A stretch of 5,449 nucleotides of DNA from JASFTV01 sp050050615 (GTDB lineage Bacteria; Desulfobacterota; DSM-4660; Desulfatiglandales; HGW-15), in NCBI GenBank assembly GCA_050050615.1, contig JASFTV010000257.1:1-5449 (forward strand), written 5' to 3'. The first letter of the stretch is position 1, and each line of letters begins with the position of its first letter. Under the pieces are notes generated by a model. That model was not told the origin of the DNA, ran no database searches, and worked only from the letters and a program-made list of their open reading frames with translations. Below, one piece after another: positions 5,441 through 5,449 of this stretch. The position numbers were made by a program, and so were the translations under genes.

Positions 5441-5449
5441 GTGAGTATC
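5441..5449 (+). CDS. Probable start of the next gene, cut by the window end
   Basis: GTG at 5441 begins an open frame of three codons (M-S-I) before the window ends. AAGGGGA at 5430-5436 is a strong Shine-Dalgarno at suitable spacing. This is the only evidence, and the product cannot be judged. By position it would be the next gene of the same operon; carbamate kinase or another ureide-pathway enzyme would be the natural expectation, but that is a guess. Confidence 0.35.

Overview
The window holds four co-oriented full-length genes, one small gene and the first codons of a sixth gene, all on the + strand. Base composition is balanced. GTG and TTG starts occur, and several starts have purine-rich Shine-Dalgarno sequences. 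This fits a bacterium. The gene set suggests an anaerobe of the Desulfobacterota or Firmicutes type, but no feature fixes the taxon. No rRNA, tRNA, CRISPR or transposase gene was seen.

Layout. Positions 1-120 are a leader with an unusual inverted repeat. Positions 121-834 encode a DUF71/COG2102 (Dph6-like) PP-loop ATPase. A 201-base gap follows, with a candidate sigma-70 promoter. Then comes a gene group related to the allantoin-pathway oxamate carbamoyltransferase of E. coli (AllF/FdrA, AllG/YlbE, AllH/YlbF): a DUF2877 protein (AllH-like, 1036-1971, TTG start), FdrA (2018-3589, GTG start), a 60-residue protein (3848-4030) and a DUF1116 protein (AllG-like, 4103-5353). A further gene probably starts at 5441 and leaves the window.

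The most interesting point is the architecture of FdrA. Its last ~50 residues in E. coli (a V-I-N-I-G-L ... P-x-A-G-G-x-K-K-L module) are absent from the FdrA here. They are encoded by a separate small gene that follows a 258-base gap and has its own ribosome binding site. That small gene lies between fdrA and allG, in the same reading frame as both but separated from each by stop codons. It looks like a free-standing subunit or linker domain of the FdrA/AllG complex. The gap contains a repeated TTGACT element, a GC-rich hairpin and otherwise unassigned DNA.

Working model (inference). The DUF2877, FdrA, small-domain and DUF1116 proteins form a phosphorolytic transcarbamoylase (oxalurate + phosphate to oxamate + carbamoyl phosphate) or a relative acting on another ureido compound. 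No carbamate kinase or other allantoin-pathway enzyme lies in the window. The DUF71 protein may be an ATP-dependent amide-forming partner or simply a neighbour. The 12-base pattern TTGACTNNGTTG occurs twice in inverted orientation before the DUF71 gene and once just after fdrA, and could be a shared operator.
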